Origin: Streptomyces asiaticus
Lineage (GTDB): Bacteria; Actinomycetota; Actinomycetes; Streptomycetales; Streptomycetaceae
Direction: 5' to 3'
NCBI RefSeq assembly: GCF_018138715.1
Contig: NZ_JAGSHX010000006.1
Coordinates: forward strand, 9,424,001 to 9,488,000
Length of the DNA stretch: 64,000 nucleotides
Shown here: positions 21,542 to 30,440 of the stretch, piece by piece
How positions within the stretch are numbered: position 1 is the first letter of the stretch
Layout of the letters: the number at the start of each line of letters is the position of its first letter
Notes under the pieces: generated by a model
Seen by the model: the letters and a program-made list of their open reading frames with translations, nothing else
Told to the model about the DNA's origin: nothing
Databases searched by the model: none
Translations under genes and position numbers: made by a program

Positions 21542-23791
21542 TCACGTCCGCTTGACGTAGTCGCGCAGGTGGACGGCGGTGAGCGAGCCACCGGTGTCCA
21601 CGAGGTCGGCGGGGGTCCCGGTGAACACCACCTGACCGCCGTCGTGGCCCGCCCCCGGGCCCATGTCGACGATCCAGTCCGCATGGGCCATCACGGCCTG
21701 GTGGTGCTCGATGACGACGACCGTGTTGCCCGTGTCGACAAGCCGGTCGAGCAGGGCGAGCAACTGGTCCACATCGGCGAGGTGCAGTCCGGTGGTCGGC
21801 TCGTCCAGGACGTACGTCGTGCCGCTCCGCGCCATGTTGATGGCCAGCTTCAGCCGCTGGCGCTCACCCCCGGAGAGCGTGGTGAGCGGCTGGCCCAGGG
21901 CCAGATAGCCCAGCCCCACCGCGGCCAGCCGGTCCAGGATCACCCGGGCCTGCCCGGTGGTGAAGAACGCCAGCGCCTCGGCCACCGACATGCCCAGGAC
22001 ATCGCTGATGTTCCGCCCGCGCAGCCGGTACGTCAGCACCTCGGGCCGGAACCGCCTCCCCTCGCAGTCCTCGCACACCGAGGCCACCTCGGCCATCATG
22101 GCGAGGTCGGTGTAGATCAGCCCGATGCCCTTGCACCGCGGGCAGGCGCCCTCCGAATTGGCGCTGAACAGCCCCGGTTTGACCCGGTTGGCCTTGGCGA
22201 ACGCCGTCCGGATCGGATCGAGGAGCCCCGTATAGGTGGCCGGGTTGCTGCGGCGGGAGCCACGGATCGCCGACTGGTCCGCGACGATCACCTCCTCCCG
22301 CCCGGACAGCGACCCATGGATCAGGGAGCTCTTGCCCGATCCGGCGACACCGGTGACGACGGTGAGCACACCGAGCGGGATGTCCACGCTCACATCCCGC
22401 AGATTGTGCAGCCGGGCGCCCCGGACCGGCAGTTGCCCGGTGGCCTGCCGCACCTTCTCCCGCAGCCGCACCCGGTGGTCCAGATAGCGCCCGGTCAGGG
22501 TGTCGGAGGCGCGCAGGCCCGCCAGGTCGCCCTGGTAGCAGATCCGCCCGCCCGCCACCCCGGCGCCGGGCCCCAGGTCCACCACATGGTCGGCGATCCG
22601 GATGGTCTCCGGTTTGTGCTCCACGACCAGCACGGTGTTGCCCTTGTCCCGCAGTTGGAGCAGCAGCCGGTTCATGCGCTCGATGTCATGCGGATGCAGG
22701 CCCACCGTGGGCTCGTCGAAGACATAGGTGACATCGGTCAGGCTGGAGCCCAGATGCCGGACCATCCGCACCCGCTGGGCCTCGCCGCCGGACAGGGTGC
22801 CGGACTCCCGGTCCAGGCTCAGATACCCCAGGCCGATCTCGACCAGGGAGTCGAGGAGCGCGCGCAGGCTCTCCAGCACCGGCCCGACGGAATCGTCCCG
22901 GATCCCGCGTACGAACTCCGCCAGATCGCTGATCTGGAGGGCCGAGCAGTCCGCGATCGAGCGGCCGTCGATCCGGCAGGACCGGACGGCCTCGCACAGC
23001 CGGGCGCCCTCACACTCGGGGCACTCGGCCAGGGTCATGGCCCGGTCGGCGAAGGCGCGCATGCGCGCCTGCATCGTCTCCCGGTCCTTCGCCAGGTACT
23101 GCCGGCGGACCTTGGTCACCAGCCCCTCGTAGGTGAGGTTGTTCTTCCCCACCTTGATCTTGGTGGCCGGTTTGTGGAGGAAGTCCTCCCACTGGTCCGG
23201 GGTGTAGTCCCGGAGCCTGGTATCGGGGTCGAAAAGGCCGGAGGCCGCCATAACCTGCCAGTGCCAGCTGTCCACCTCGAATCCGGGGACGGTGATCGCC
23301 CCCTCCTTCAACGACTTCTCCCTGTCGACGAGTTGGCCGATGTCGATGTCGGTGACCCGGCCGAGCCCCTCGCACCCCGGACACATGCCCTCGGCGGTGT
23401 TGAAGCTGAAGGCGAGGGGAGGGCCGACGTACGGGCTGCCGATCCGGCTGAACAGGATCCGCAGCAGGGTGTGGGCATCGGTGGCGGTGCCCACGGTGGA
23501 ACGGGAGTTGGCGCCCATCGGCTCCTGGTCCACGATGATCGCCGCACTCAGATTCCGCAGCGAGTCGACGTCCGGCCGGCCGGGCGTCGGCATGAAGTTC
23601 TGGACGAACGCCGTATAGGTCTCATTGATGAGCCGCCTCGACTCCGCGGCGATGGTGTCGAAGACGAGCGAGGACTTACCGGATCCGGAGACACCGGTGA
23701 AGACCGTGAGCCGCTGCTTGGGAATGTTCACACTCACGCCCTGGAGGTTGTTTTCCCTGGCGCCACGGACCTTGATTTCGCTGACATCCAT
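21542..23791 (-). CDS. UvrA-like ABC ATPase (class II UvrA, DrrC/TioU-type)
   Basis: About 749 residues, shorter than housekeeping UvrA (about 950) because the UvrB-binding insert is missing. Two ABC modules are present: Walker [10 protein letters not shown] and GVAGSGKSS, signatures TLSGGEAQR and TLSGGERQR, and Walker B with YVFDEPTVG and YVLDEPTTG. Zinc-type CxxC pairs occur ([35 protein letters not shown]). Proteins of this type free DNA from intercalating drugs in producers. The start is uncertain between ATG 23791 (with GAAGG close by) and ATG 23818. It is divergent from a TioE-type regulator. Confidence 0.88.
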   Translation of the reverse strand: MDVSEIKVRGARENNLQGVSVNIPKQRLTVFTGVSGSGKSSLVFDTIAAESRRLINETYTAFVQNFMPTPGRPDVDSLRNLSAAIIVDQEPMGANSRSTVGTATDAHTLLRILFSRIGSPYVGPPLAFSFNTAEGMCPGCEGLGRVTDIDIGQLVDREKSLKEGAITVPGFEVDSWHWQVMAASGLFDPDTRLRDYTPDQWEDFLHKPATKIKVGKNNLTYEGLVTKVRRQYLAKDRETMQARMRAFADRAMTLAECPECEGARLCEAVRSCRIDGRSIADCSALQISDLAEFVRGIRDDSVGPVLESLRALLDSLVEIGLGYLSLDRESGTLSGGEAQRVRMVRHLGSSLTDVTYVFDEPTVGLHPHDIERMNRLLLQLRDKGNTVLVVEHKPETIRIADHVVDLGPGAGVAGGRICYQGDLAGLRASDTLTGRYLDHRVRLREKVRQATGQLPVRGARLHNLRDVSVDIPLGVLTVVTGVAGSGKSSLIHGSLSGREEVIVADQSAIRGSRRSNPATYTGLLDPIRTAFAKANRVKPGLFSANSEGACPRCKGIGLIYTDLAMMAEVASVCEDCEGRRFRPEVLTYRLRGRNISDVLGMSVAEALAFFTTGQARVILDRLAAVGLGYLALGQPLTTLSGGERQRLKLAINMARSGTTYVLDEPTTGLHLADVDQLLALLDRLVDTGNTVVVIEHHQAVMAHADWIVDMGPGAGHDGGQVVFTGTPADLVDTGGSLTAVHLRDYVKRT

Positions 23792-23925
23792 GCCTTCAAG
23801 TGTTTCATTGAAGTGCATGTTGAGACTTTTATCGGCTTTCCGCCCAACCCCGCCGGAGGCACCGCGATATCGTGGGCGTCAACCCTCAACTCGCCCGTGA
23901 ATCCTCGATGCGAAAGTGACGAACC

Positions 23926-24660
23926 GTGAGCCGTACGGACGCCGCGCTGCGCCCCGTCGACCTGGCCCGTATGGCGGGTGTCTCCACCCAGCAGATCCGC
24001 AACTACGTCGACGCGGGCATCCTGCCCCCGGCCGCCCGCACCCCCGCCGGATACCGCAGACTCGACGACCGGCACCGCAGAGCCCTGGTGACCTACCGGG
24101 CCCTGATGCCGGGATACGGCGCCGAGACCGCCCGCGAGGTCATGCGGGCGGTCCACGACGAGGACGTCGCCCTGGCGCTCACCCTGGTCAACGCCGGTCA
24201 TGCGGCGCTCCATGACCAGCGGCTCTCCCTCGAGGCGGCGGGGAAGGCGCTCGAAGTGGTCGCCGAGCAGACTCCGGACGCGTCGGCGCCGTCACGCTCC
24301 GGGCCGCTGCGCATCGGCGAGGTGGCCGCCCGTCTGGGGCTGCGCACCTCGGCCCTGCGGGTGTGGGAGTCCGCCGGTCTGCTGCGCCCTCGGCGCGACC
24401 GGAGCACCGGCTACCGCGTCTACGGGCCGTCCGACGTCCGGGACGCCCGGATGATCGACCTGCTGCGCCAGGTCCGCTATCCGCTGCCCCAGATCCGGCC
24501 CGTCCTCGACGGTCTGCGCCGCACGGGGAGCAGCGAGGCCCTGCGCACGGTCATCGCCCGACGTCAGGAGGGGCTCGCCCAGCGGGCCACGGCGATGCTC
24601 GAGGGCTCCTGCCGGCTGCACCACTACCTCACGGAAAACGGATCGGCCGAGGACCGATGA
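23926..24660 (+). CDS. TioE-family MerR-type regulator with two HTH domains
   Basis: The 244-residue protein carries two MerR winged helices: residues about 9-48 (PVDLARMAGVSTQQIRNYVD, AGYRRL) and about 127-170 (RIGEVAARLGLRTSALRVWE, TGYRVYG), the second followed by a helical tail. Two MerR domains in one chain define the TioE family, named from the thiocoraline cluster, where a UvrA-like protein is also found. The divergent UvrA-like gene is the obvious target. GTG 23926 is chosen because the protein then begins just before the first HTH. Confidence 0.8.
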   Translation: MSRTDAALRPVDLARMAGVSTQQIRNYVDAGILPPAARTPAGYRRLDDRHRRALVTYRALMPGYGAETAREVMRAVHDEDVALALTLVNAGHAALHDQRLSLEAAGKALEVVAEQTPDASAPSRSGPLRIGEVAARLGLRTSALRVWESAGLLRPRRDRSTGYRVYGPSDVRDARMIDLLRQVRYPLPQIRPVLDGLRRTGSSEALRTVIARRQEGLAQRATAMLEGSCRLHHYLTENGSAEDR

Positions 24661-24717
24661 GTTCCCGGCGGGGGAGCGGTCTGTAGGGGTGAACGCTCCC
24701 CAACGCAGGAGGTACTG

Positions 24718-25200
24718 ATGGCCAGCGACGGATTCACCACGTGCCTGTGGTTCGACGGCCGAGCCGAAGAGGCGGCGCAGCACTACATCTCGATCTTCAA
24801 GAACTCCAGGCTCGGACGGATCACCCACTACACCGGGGTCGAGCCCGGTGGCCCCGCGGGGAGCGTGCTGACCGTCGAGTTCGAGGCCAACGGGCAGAAG
24901 TTCGTGGGGCTCAACGGCGGGCCGCAGTTCACCTTCAGCGAGGCCATCTCCTTCCAGGTCCACTGCGCGGACCAGGACGAGGTGGACTACTACTGGAGCA
25001 AGCTCTCCGAGGGCGGCGAGGAGGGCCCCTGCGGCTGGGTGAAGGACAAGTTCGGGGTGTCCTGGCAGATCGTCCCCACCGTCCTGATCGACATGATCGC
25101 CGACGCGGACCCGGGGAAGGCCAAGCGGGCCACCGAGGCGATGATGAAGATGGGCAAGCTCGACATCGCCGCGCTTCAGGCGGCGTACGACGGCGCGTAG
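24718..25200 (+). CDS. VOC-family protein (PhnB-like)
   Basis: The 160-residue protein begins DGFTTCLWFDGRAEEAAQHY and continues with SIFKNSRLGRITHY, ISFQVHCADQDEVDYYWSKL and GWVKDKFGVSWQIVPTVL. This is the PhnB/3-demethylubiquinone-methyltransferase-like branch of the vicinal oxygen chelate fold. The residues that would bind metal in glyoxalase-type members are not complete, so a binding role is as likely as catalysis. GGAGG lies 6 nt before the ATG. It is a single gene downstream of the TioE-type regulator. Confidence 0.85.
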   Translation: MASDGFTTCLWFDGRAEEAAQHYISIFKNSRLGRITHYTGVEPGGPAGSVLTVEFEANGQKFVGLNGGPQFTFSEAISFQVHCADQDEVDYYWSKLSEGGEEGPCGWVKDKFGVSWQIVPTVLIDMIADADPGKAKRATEAMMKMGKLDIAALQAAYDGA

Positions 25201-25452
25201 CCGATCGTACGGGGCTTCCCCCTCCCCGCCCCTTCCCGCAGCACCGATATGCGGCTCCGCCGCGTGGCAGGGGCTTCGCCCCTGGACCCCGGGGCCCGGG
25301 GCGGAGCCCCGCCTTCCAGCCTCTCCAGGGGGCACCTCCCAGCGGTAGCTGGGGGAGTTTGAGGAGCGGGGTCTGGGGCGGAGCCCCAGTTGAGGGAAGG
25401 GGCGGGTAGGAGAGCAGCCCGCCGCAGGCGTACGCGTACCGCCGGACACCGC
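25201..25452. repeat. Noncoding patch of nested hairpins with a dispersed 30-bp palindromic repeat
   Basis: No gene is seen in these 252 bp. CAGGGGC-TTC-GCCCCTG near 25268 and CTGGGGC-GGA-GCCCCAG at 25373-25389 are small hairpins. At 25328-25357 lies an imperfect palindrome, starting GGGGGCACCTCCCAGC and ending GCTGGGGGAG. The same 30 bp occurs in reverse at 40677-40706. Such G-rich patches are common between Streptomyces genes. It separates the convergent VOC and dehydratase genes and may act as terminator. Confidence 0.75.
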
Positions 25453-26403
25453 TCAGCGGCCGTGGGTGAGATCCGCGGGGTCGGTGTTGGCGCCGCAGAG
25501 GAGCACGGCGACCTTCTCCCCGGGCCGCGGCCGGTACGCGCCTGAGGTCAGGGCCGACAGCGCCGCGGCCGCCGCGTGCTCGACCGCGATCCTGCGGTCG
25601 TCCCACAGCGCCTGCCGCGCGGAGACGATCGCCTCGTCGTACACCAGGACCGACCGCACCCCGTCCTTGCGGGCCCACTCCAGCGCGGCCGAGGACACAT
25701 GGCGGGCCCCGAGCGAGTCCGCCGCCACCGAGTCCACCGGGACGTCGACCACCGCACCGGCCTCCAGCGCGGCGTTCAGGGCCCGGCAGCCGTACGGCTC
25801 CACCGCGACGACTCGCACTCCGCGCTCCAGGGCGGACACCGCGACCCCGGTGAACAGCCCGCCGCCCCCGACCGCCACCACCACGGTGTCCAGATCGGGC
25901 CGGGCCTGGAGGATCTCCTCCATCACGGTGCCCGCCCCGGCGGCGATCAGCGGATGGTCGTACGCGTGCGACAGCAGGGCACCGGTCTCGGCGGCGTGCT
26001 TCTGGGCGGCGTCCCGCGCGTCGGCGTACTCGGTGCCGATCTGATGGACCGCGGCGCCGAGCCGGCGCAGCCGGTCCACCTTCACCACCGGCGCGGTCTC
26101 GGGCACGAACACGGTGGCGGGCACGGAGTGCTGGGCAGCCGCCCAGGCGCACGCCAGCCCGGCGTTTCCGCCCGAGGCGATGACGGCACCCGCGTCCGGC
26201 AGGGTGCCCGCCTCCCGGTGGGCCCTGATGAAGTTGAACGCGCCCCGCGCCTTGAAGGTGCCGGTGTACTGGAGGAACTCCAGGGCCAGCCATCCCTCGG
26301 CCGCACCCCACGCCCCTTGCTCCACCGGTGCGAGCGCCACGGGCCGGATATGTCCCGCGACCCGCTGGGCCGCGGCAGTTACGTCCTCAATGGAAACAGT
26401 CAC
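25453..26403 (-). CDS. Threonine/serine dehydratase-like PLP enzyme
   Basis: The 316-residue protein is a fold-type II PLP enzyme. The Schiff-base lysine is in QYTGTFKARGAFNFIRAH, the phosphate cup in VVVAVGGGGLFTG, and substrate-side SGGNAGLACAW. It is close to the length of catabolic threonine/serine dehydratases and lacks a C-terminal ACT domain, so isoleucine feedback is unlikely. It would deaminate L-Thr or L-Ser, or act as a racemase. The GTG start at 26403 lies in a palindrome shared with the divergent TetR gene, which implies repression by that protein. Confidence 0.85.
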   Translation of the reverse strand: MTVSIEDVTAAAQRVAGHIRPVALAPVEQGAWGAAEGWLALEFLQYTGTFKARGAFNFIRAHREAGTLPDAGAVIASGGNAGLACAWAAAQHSVPATVFVPETAPVVKVDRLRRLGAAVHQIGTEYADARDAAQKHAAETGALLSHAYDHPLIAAGAGTVMEEILQARPDLDTVVVAVGGGGLFTGVAVSALERGVRVVAVEPYGCRALNAALEAGAVVDVPVDSVAADSLGARHVSSAALEWARKDGVRSVLVYDEAIVSARQALWDDRRIAVEHAAAAALSALTSGAYRPRPGEKVAVLLCGANTDPADLTHGR

Positions 26404-26413
26404 TGAAACAGTG
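26394..26413. promoter_or_regulatory. Candidate TetR operator between dehydratase and tetR
   Basis: CACTG-AAA-CAGTG (26401-26413) is a perfect inverted repeat. AAACAGT occurs twice (26394 and 26406), giving an overlapping direct repeat. It covers the dehydratase start codon and lies within 26 bp of the tetR start, the usual place for a TetR self-repression site. Confidence 0.55.
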
Positions 26414-26438
26414 TAACAACCACTGGTACGCTCGGGGT

Positions 26439-27086
26439 GTGCGAAACAAGGACCGAGCCGACCAGCCCACCCTGGAGGCCATCGCCGAGGCCGCCCTGAC
26501 CGTCGTCGACGACGAGGGGCCCGAGGCGCTGAGCTTCCGCAGGGTGGCGCAGCTGCTGGGGGTCTCCCATGCCACGGTCTTCCGCCGCTGCGGTGACTTC
26601 GACGGTCTGGTGATCGCGTGCGCGGACCGGCTGGCCGCGCGGATGCCGCTGGTGGGGCAGGACCAGGACTGGGCCACCGCCACCGAGGCCCGCTTCGCCG
26701 CGTTCTACGAGGTGTTGATCGAGCACCCCGGTCTTGTGGCGCTGCGGTCGGGCCGCGCCTGGTGGGGGCCGCATCTGCTGAGCCGCCTCGTGGAGCCGCA
26801 GCTGGCGCACAGCATCGCCGCCGGAATGGCCCCCGAGGTGGCGATCCGGGTCTACCGGCGGCTGTATCTGCTCACCCTCGGCGCCGTGGCCTTCGTCGAC
26901 CACCGCGACGCGAAGCGGGTGCGCACGGCCGCGCGTACCGCGCTCGCCGCGCTGGACCCCGAGGACTTCCCGGCCCTCACCGGAAACCTGAACGTGGTCG
27001 TGGACGCGCTGACCGACCACGAGGTCTACCACGGCGCGCTGCGGCAGCTGATCGACGCCTCCGCGGCGGCCTGTCCCGGACGGTGA
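26439..27086 (+). CDS. TetR-family transcriptional regulator
   Basis: The 215-residue protein begins RNKDRADQPTLEAIAEAALT and contains LSFRRVAQLLGVSHATVFRR, the TetR HTH at about residues 28-50. An all-alpha ligand domain with AWWGPHLLSRLVEP follows. The GTG start at 26439 places the HTH at the usual position. It is divergent from the dehydratase with a 35-bp gap and a palindrome, so it likely represses both. The ligand might be an amino acid or keto acid, but nothing in the sequence shows it. Confidence 0.85.
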   Translation: MRNKDRADQPTLEAIAEAALTVVDDEGPEALSFRRVAQLLGVSHATVFRRCGDFDGLVIACADRLAARMPLVGQDQDWATATEARFAAFYEVLIEHPGLVALRSGRAWWGPHLLSRLVEPQLAHSIAAGMAPEVAIRVYRRLYLLTLGAVAFVDHRDAKRVRTAARTALAALDPEDFPALTGNLNVVVDALTDHEVYHGALRQLIDASAAACPGR

Positions 27087-27096
27087 CCGACGCGAA

Positions 27097-27126
27097 GCGG
27101 GGCGGGCCCGAGTGGGACCGCCCCGC
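27097..27126. terminator. Hairpin terminator between tetR and htpG
   Basis: GCGGGGCGG and CCGCCCCGC pair perfectly over 9 bp with a 12-nt loop. It lies in the 57-bp gap between the two convergent genes and can serve both directions. Confidence 0.65.
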
Positions 27127-27143
27127 CGCACGCCAAGGCGTGG

Positions 27144-29090
27144 CTACAGCGTCTGCTGCACCCGCTCCGCCACCAGCTTGATGAAGCGCGACGGATCGCT
27201 CAGCTCACCGCCCTCGGCGAGCAGCGCCATGCTGTAGAGCAGCTCGGCCGTCTCCCCGAGACCGCTGTCGTCCTTGCGCTCGGCGTGGGCCTTGCGCAAC
27301 CCGCTGACCAGCGGATGGGTGGGGTTCAGCTCCAGGATGCGCTTGATCTGGGGCAGGTTCTGGCCCATCGAACGGTAGATGTTCTCCAGGGCCGGAGTGA
27401 CATCGAAGGTGTCCCCGACGATGCAGGCCGGGGAGGTGGTCAGCCGCGAGGACAGCCGCACCTCCTTGACCTGCTCGCTCAGCGTCGACGTCATCCAGGA
27501 GAGCAGCTCGGCGAAGTCCTTTTGCCGCTGCTCCCGCTCGGCCTCCGCCTCCTCGTCCTTCTCGTCCTTCGAGTCGAGGTCGACCTGCCCCTTGGCGATG
27601 GAACGGAGCTGCTTGCCGTCGAACTCCGGCACGGCGTCGACCCACAGCTCGTCGATGGGGTCGGTGAGGAGGAGCACCTCGAAGCCCTTGTCCCGGAACG
27701 CCTCCATATGGGGCGAGCTCTCCACGATCGACCGGGACTCGCCGGTCATGTAGTAGATGTGCTCCTGCCCGTCCTTCATGCGCTCGGCATAACCGCGCAG
27801 CGTGGTCGGCTGCTCGGCGTCCTGGGTCGAGGCGAACGAACACACCTCGAGGATCGCCTCGCGGTTCTCCAGATCGCTGAGGAGACCCTCCTTGAGAACG
27901 CGGCCGAATTCCTTCCAGAAGGTCGCGTAGCGCTCCGCGTCGGAGGACATGATGTCCTTCACCGTCGAGAGCACCTTCTTCACCAGGCGGCGCCGCATCA
28001 GCTGAATCTGGCGGTCCTGCTGAAGGGTTTCCCGCGAGACGTTCAGCGAGAGGTCCGCGGCGTCCACCACGCCCTTGACGAAGCGGAGGTATTCCGGCAT
28101 CAGCGCTTCGCAGTCGTCCATGATGAAGACGCGCTTCACGTAGAGCTGCACACCCCGCTTGCGGTCCTGCATATACAGGTCCTGCGGTGCCCGGGCCGGA
28201 ATGAACAGCAGCGACTGGTATTCGAAGGTGCCCTCCGCCTGCATGCGGATGGTCTCGAGCGGATCGACCCAGTCATGGCTGATGTGCTTGTAGAACTCGT
28301 GGTATTCCTCGTCGGTGACCTCGTCCTTGGGACGGGCCCACAGCGCCTTCATCGAGTTGACGGTCTCGAGCTCGGGCGCCTTCTCGTCGCCCTCCTCCGC
28401 CTGCTCCGCCTCGTCCGTGCCGGCCGGGGCCTGGGCAGGGGCCATCCTGATCGGCCAGGTGATGAAGTCCGAGTGCTGCTTGACGATTTCCCGGATCTTC
28501 CAGGGCGAGGCGTAGTCGTAGAGGTGGTCCTCGGTGTCCTCCGCCTTGAGCTTCAGCGTCACGGAGGTGCCCTGGGGGGCGTCGTCGACCGGCTCGATCG
28601 TGTAGGTGCCCTCGCCGCTGGAGACCCAGCGGGTGCCCTGGCTCTCCCCGGCGTGCCGGGTCTCCATGGTCACCTCGTCGGCCACCATGAAGCTGGAGTA
28701 GAAGCCCACTCCGAACTGCCCGATGAGATCCGCGGAAGCGGCCGCGTCCTTCGACTCCCGCAGCTCCTTGAGGAATTTCGCGGTGCCGGAGTTCGCGATC
28801 GTGCCGATGAGCTCCACGACCCCCTGATGCGACATGCCGATGCCGTTGTCGCGGACGGTCAGCGTGCGCGACTCCTGGTCGATCTCGATGGCGATGTGGA
28901 GATCAGAGGTGTCCGCCTGAAGGCTCTCGTCGCGGAGCGATTCAAGGCGCAGTCTGTCCAGCGCGTCGGAAGCGTTGGAGATGAGCTCGCGCAGAAAGAC
29001 GTCCTTGTTCGAGTAGATCGAATGGATCATCAACTGCAGAAGCTGTCGTGCCTCGACCTGAAACTCGAAAGTCTCGACCCCTGTAGTCAA
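27144..29090 (-). CDS. htpG: Molecular chaperone HtpG (Hsp90)
   Basis: The 648-residue protein has the full Hsp90 order. The N-terminal ATPase domain shows FLRELISNASDALDRLRLES, TVRDNGIGM and GQFGVGFYSSFMVA. A charged linker rich in Glu follows at about 220-240, then the middle domain (LDLYMQDRKRGVQLYVKRVF-like segment with SLNVSRETLQ) and the C-terminal dimerisation domain. It folds and stabilises cytosolic client proteins with ATP. Length is normal. The region before its start holds an AT-rich stretch near 29100-29115, but no CIRCE or HAIR-like element was recognised. Confidence 0.97.
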   Translation of the reverse strand: MTTGVETFEFQVEARQLLQLMIHSIYSNKDVFLRELISNASDALDRLRLESLRDESLQADTSDLHIAIEIDQESRTLTVRDNGIGMSHQGVVELIGTIANSGTAKFLKELRESKDAAASADLIGQFGVGFYSSFMVADEVTMETRHAGESQGTRWVSSGEGTYTIEPVDDAPQGTSVTLKLKAEDTEDHLYDYASPWKIREIVKQHSDFITWPIRMAPAQAPAGTDEAEQAEEGDEKAPELETVNSMKALWARPKDEVTDEEYHEFYKHISHDWVDPLETIRMQAEGTFEYQSLLFIPARAPQDLYMQDRKRGVQLYVKRVFIMDDCEALMPEYLRFVKGVVDAADLSLNVSRETLQQDRQIQLMRRRLVKKVLSTVKDIMSSDAERYATFWKEFGRVLKEGLLSDLENREAILEVCSFASTQDAEQPTTLRGYAERMKDGQEHIYYMTGESRSIVESSPHMEAFRDKGFEVLLLTDPIDELWVDAVPEFDGKQLRSIAKGQVDLDSKDEKDEEAEAEREQRQKDFAELLSWMTSTLSEQVKEVRLSSRLTTSPACIVGDTFDVTPALENIYRSMGQNLPQIKRILELNPTHPLVSGLRKAHAERKDDSGLGETAELLYSMALLAEGGELSDPSRFIKLVAERVQQTL

Positions 29091-29248
29091 CTGTTTCCCC
29101 TCATGAGATAAGTGTCGACGCCATCAAGCACAGTGCGTCATCGGCAGCTTATCGAAGGTGAGGGGTGTCGAGCGGCCTTCCGGGCAGATGACGGAGGGCC
29201 GCTCACGGAGCCGGATGCGGCGGCCCCGGGAGGCGGGGCCGGAGTGCG

Positions 29249-29404
29249 TCAGCCGCCGCCGCGCACCTTGCTCCAGTCCAGGGCCTCGGCAGCCTCGCGC
29301 TGGATTTCCTCGGCCGCCTCCCGGGCCTCCGCGGGGACGTCGCCGTGCTCCGCCACGAGGCTGTCGTAGATGGGCACGAAGTCTGAGGTGTCTGTCGTGT
29401 TCAT
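29249..29404 (-). CDS. Small conserved-looking protein, 51 residues
   Basis: A short frame with AAGGAAG 8 nt before its ATG. The product begins MNTTDTSDFVPIYDSLVAEH, has an acidic, Ala/Glu-rich amphipathic helix (AREAAEEIQREAAEALDW) and ends SKVRGGG. Third positions are strongly G/C and the composition is protein-like, so I take it as a real gene. There is no signal peptide or membrane segment. It may be an adaptor or stress protein; I do not recognise a family. A sigma-B-like promoter match lies 43-68 bp upstream. Confidence 0.65.
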   Translation of the reverse strand: MNTTDTSDFVPIYDSLVAEHGDVPAEAREAAEEIQREAAEALDWSKVRGGG

Positions 29405-29446
29405 GTGGCGCACTTCCTTGGGTACGGATCCCGGGTCGGCTCCCGG

Positions 29447-29472
29447 CTACCCGATCCATCAAACAGGCATGC
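29447..29472 (-). promoter_or_regulatory. Possible sigma-B-type promoter of the 51-residue protein gene
   Basis: On the minus strand GCAT, a 16-nt spacer and GGGTAG fit the Streptomyces stress-sigma pattern GNNT-N14-16-GGGTA, apart from the last base. The match could be chance in such GC-rich DNA. Confidence 0.3.
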
Positions 29473-29547
29473 TTTGACGTCGATCACACGGGGGCTCCCG
29501 GTGATCCACAGGCGCCCGGCGCGCCGGAACGCGCCGGGACCCGCGGG

Positions 29548-29994
29548 TCAGTGCGCTGTGGCCGCCGCCTCCAGCACGAAGACCGGGATCTGGCGGTCGG
29601 TCTTCGTCTGGTAGTCGGCGTAGTCCGGGTACGCCTCGACGGCGCGCTCCCACCACCGGGCCTTCTCCTCGCCGGTGACCTCGCGCGCGATCATGTCCTG
29701 CCGCAGCGGGCCGTCCTGAAGTTCGACCCGCGGGTCGGCCACGATGTTGTGGTACCAGACCGGATGCTTGGGGGAGCCGCCCAGCGAGGCGACGACGGCA
29801 TAGGTGCCGTTGTGCTCCACTCGCATCAGCGGGGTCTTGCGGATCTTCCCGCTCTTCACACCCAGCGTCGTCAGGACGACCACGGGCATGCCCCGCATGG
29901 TCGTGCCCTCGGTGCCACCGGAGCTCTCGATCAACTCGACCTGATCGCGTACGAACTTCTCCGGGCTCGGCTCGTACTCACCCTGCAACGGCAT
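29548..29994 (-). CDS. Deazaflavin-dependent nitroreductase-family protein (Ddn-like)
   Basis: The 148-residue protein shows [20 protein letters not shown], then [18 protein letters not shown] and [20 protein letters not shown]. These are the split beta-barrel landmarks of the F420-dependent Ddn family, with the KTPL and KHPxWYHN blocks that hold the cofactor. It should reduce quinones or nitro compounds with reduced F420. It is cytosolic and monocistronic. The physiological substrate is not shown. Confidence 0.9.
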   Translation of the reverse strand: MPLQGEYEPSPEKFVRDQVELIESSGGTEGTTMRGMPVVVLTTLGVKSGKIRKTPLMRVEHNGTYAVVASLGGSPKHPVWYHNIVADPRVELQDGPLRQDMIAREVTGEEKARWWERAVEAYPDYADYQTKTDRQIPVFVLEAAATAH

Positions 29995-30144
29995 GATGTC
30001 CGTCCCCTAGTCTCGTGTGCGAAAACTCGCCTTGCGTCTCCCCGTGCCGATGGTCAACACGGGGAGTGCACGAGATCATCCCGATGGCTCCGGCCGTCGG
30101 GGCGGCGACGCGAGGGGATCGGTCGCGGGCTGAGGGTCCGTCCG

Positions 30145-30333
30145 TCACGCCGCCAGGCGGCGCCGGTCGGGGGAGGGAGTGCGGGCGGAGGTGGGGGTTT
30201 CCTGGTCACCGTTCCGCTCCGCCGCGCGCCTCGACTCGTCGGAGTGACGTCCCTGAGGGGAGAAGGTCAGGTCCGGTACGTCGACGACCGGCGGCAGATC
30301 GGGAGTGAGCATTGGCTGCTCATTTCTGTTCAT
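30145..30333 (-). CDS. Hypothetical small hydrophilic protein, 62 residues
   Basis: The frame reads MNRNEQPMLTPDLPPVVDVP, then DLTFSPQGRHSDESRRAAER and a Pro/Arg-rich end. No domain, signal peptide or helix is obvious. Ribosome sites are weak for both ATG 30333 and ATG 30312. A promoter-like GGGT-N15-GGGTAC sits 10-34 bp upstream of the first ATG, which would leave almost no leader. It may be a real small gene, but evidence is thin. No peptide-modifying enzyme is near, so I do not call it a RiPP precursor. Confidence 0.35.
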   Translation of the reverse strand: MNRNEQPMLTPDLPPVVDVPDLTFSPQGRHSDESRRAAERNGDQETPTSARTPSPDRRRLAA

Positions 30334-30342
30334 GGTCAGCGG

Positions 30343-30367
30343 GTACCCAGGTGCCGAGGACTCACCC
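30343..30367 (-). promoter_or_regulatory. Possible sigma-B-type promoter of the 62-residue protein gene
   Basis: On the minus strand GGGT, a 15-nt spacer and GGGTAC match GNNT-N14-16-GGGTAY. Transcription would start within a few bases of ATG 30333, favouring either a leaderless message or use of ATG 30312. Confidence 0.3.
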
Positions 30368-30440
30368 TGCGATACCGGTCACAGTCGGACATGGCGGTCA
30401 GATCGCCGGTTCGCGCCCGCGTGAGGGCGGTCCGCCGAAC

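Noticed and set aside
25201..25452. A small RNA or protein gene between the VOC and dehydratase genes
   Set aside because: The stretch is a patch of G-rich hairpins with a dispersed palindrome. No promoter or coding bias is visible.
30145..30333. RiPP precursor peptide
   Set aside because: The short protein has a leader-like start, but no Cys/Ser/Thr-rich core fits a known class, and no modifying enzyme, protease or transporter gene is next to it.
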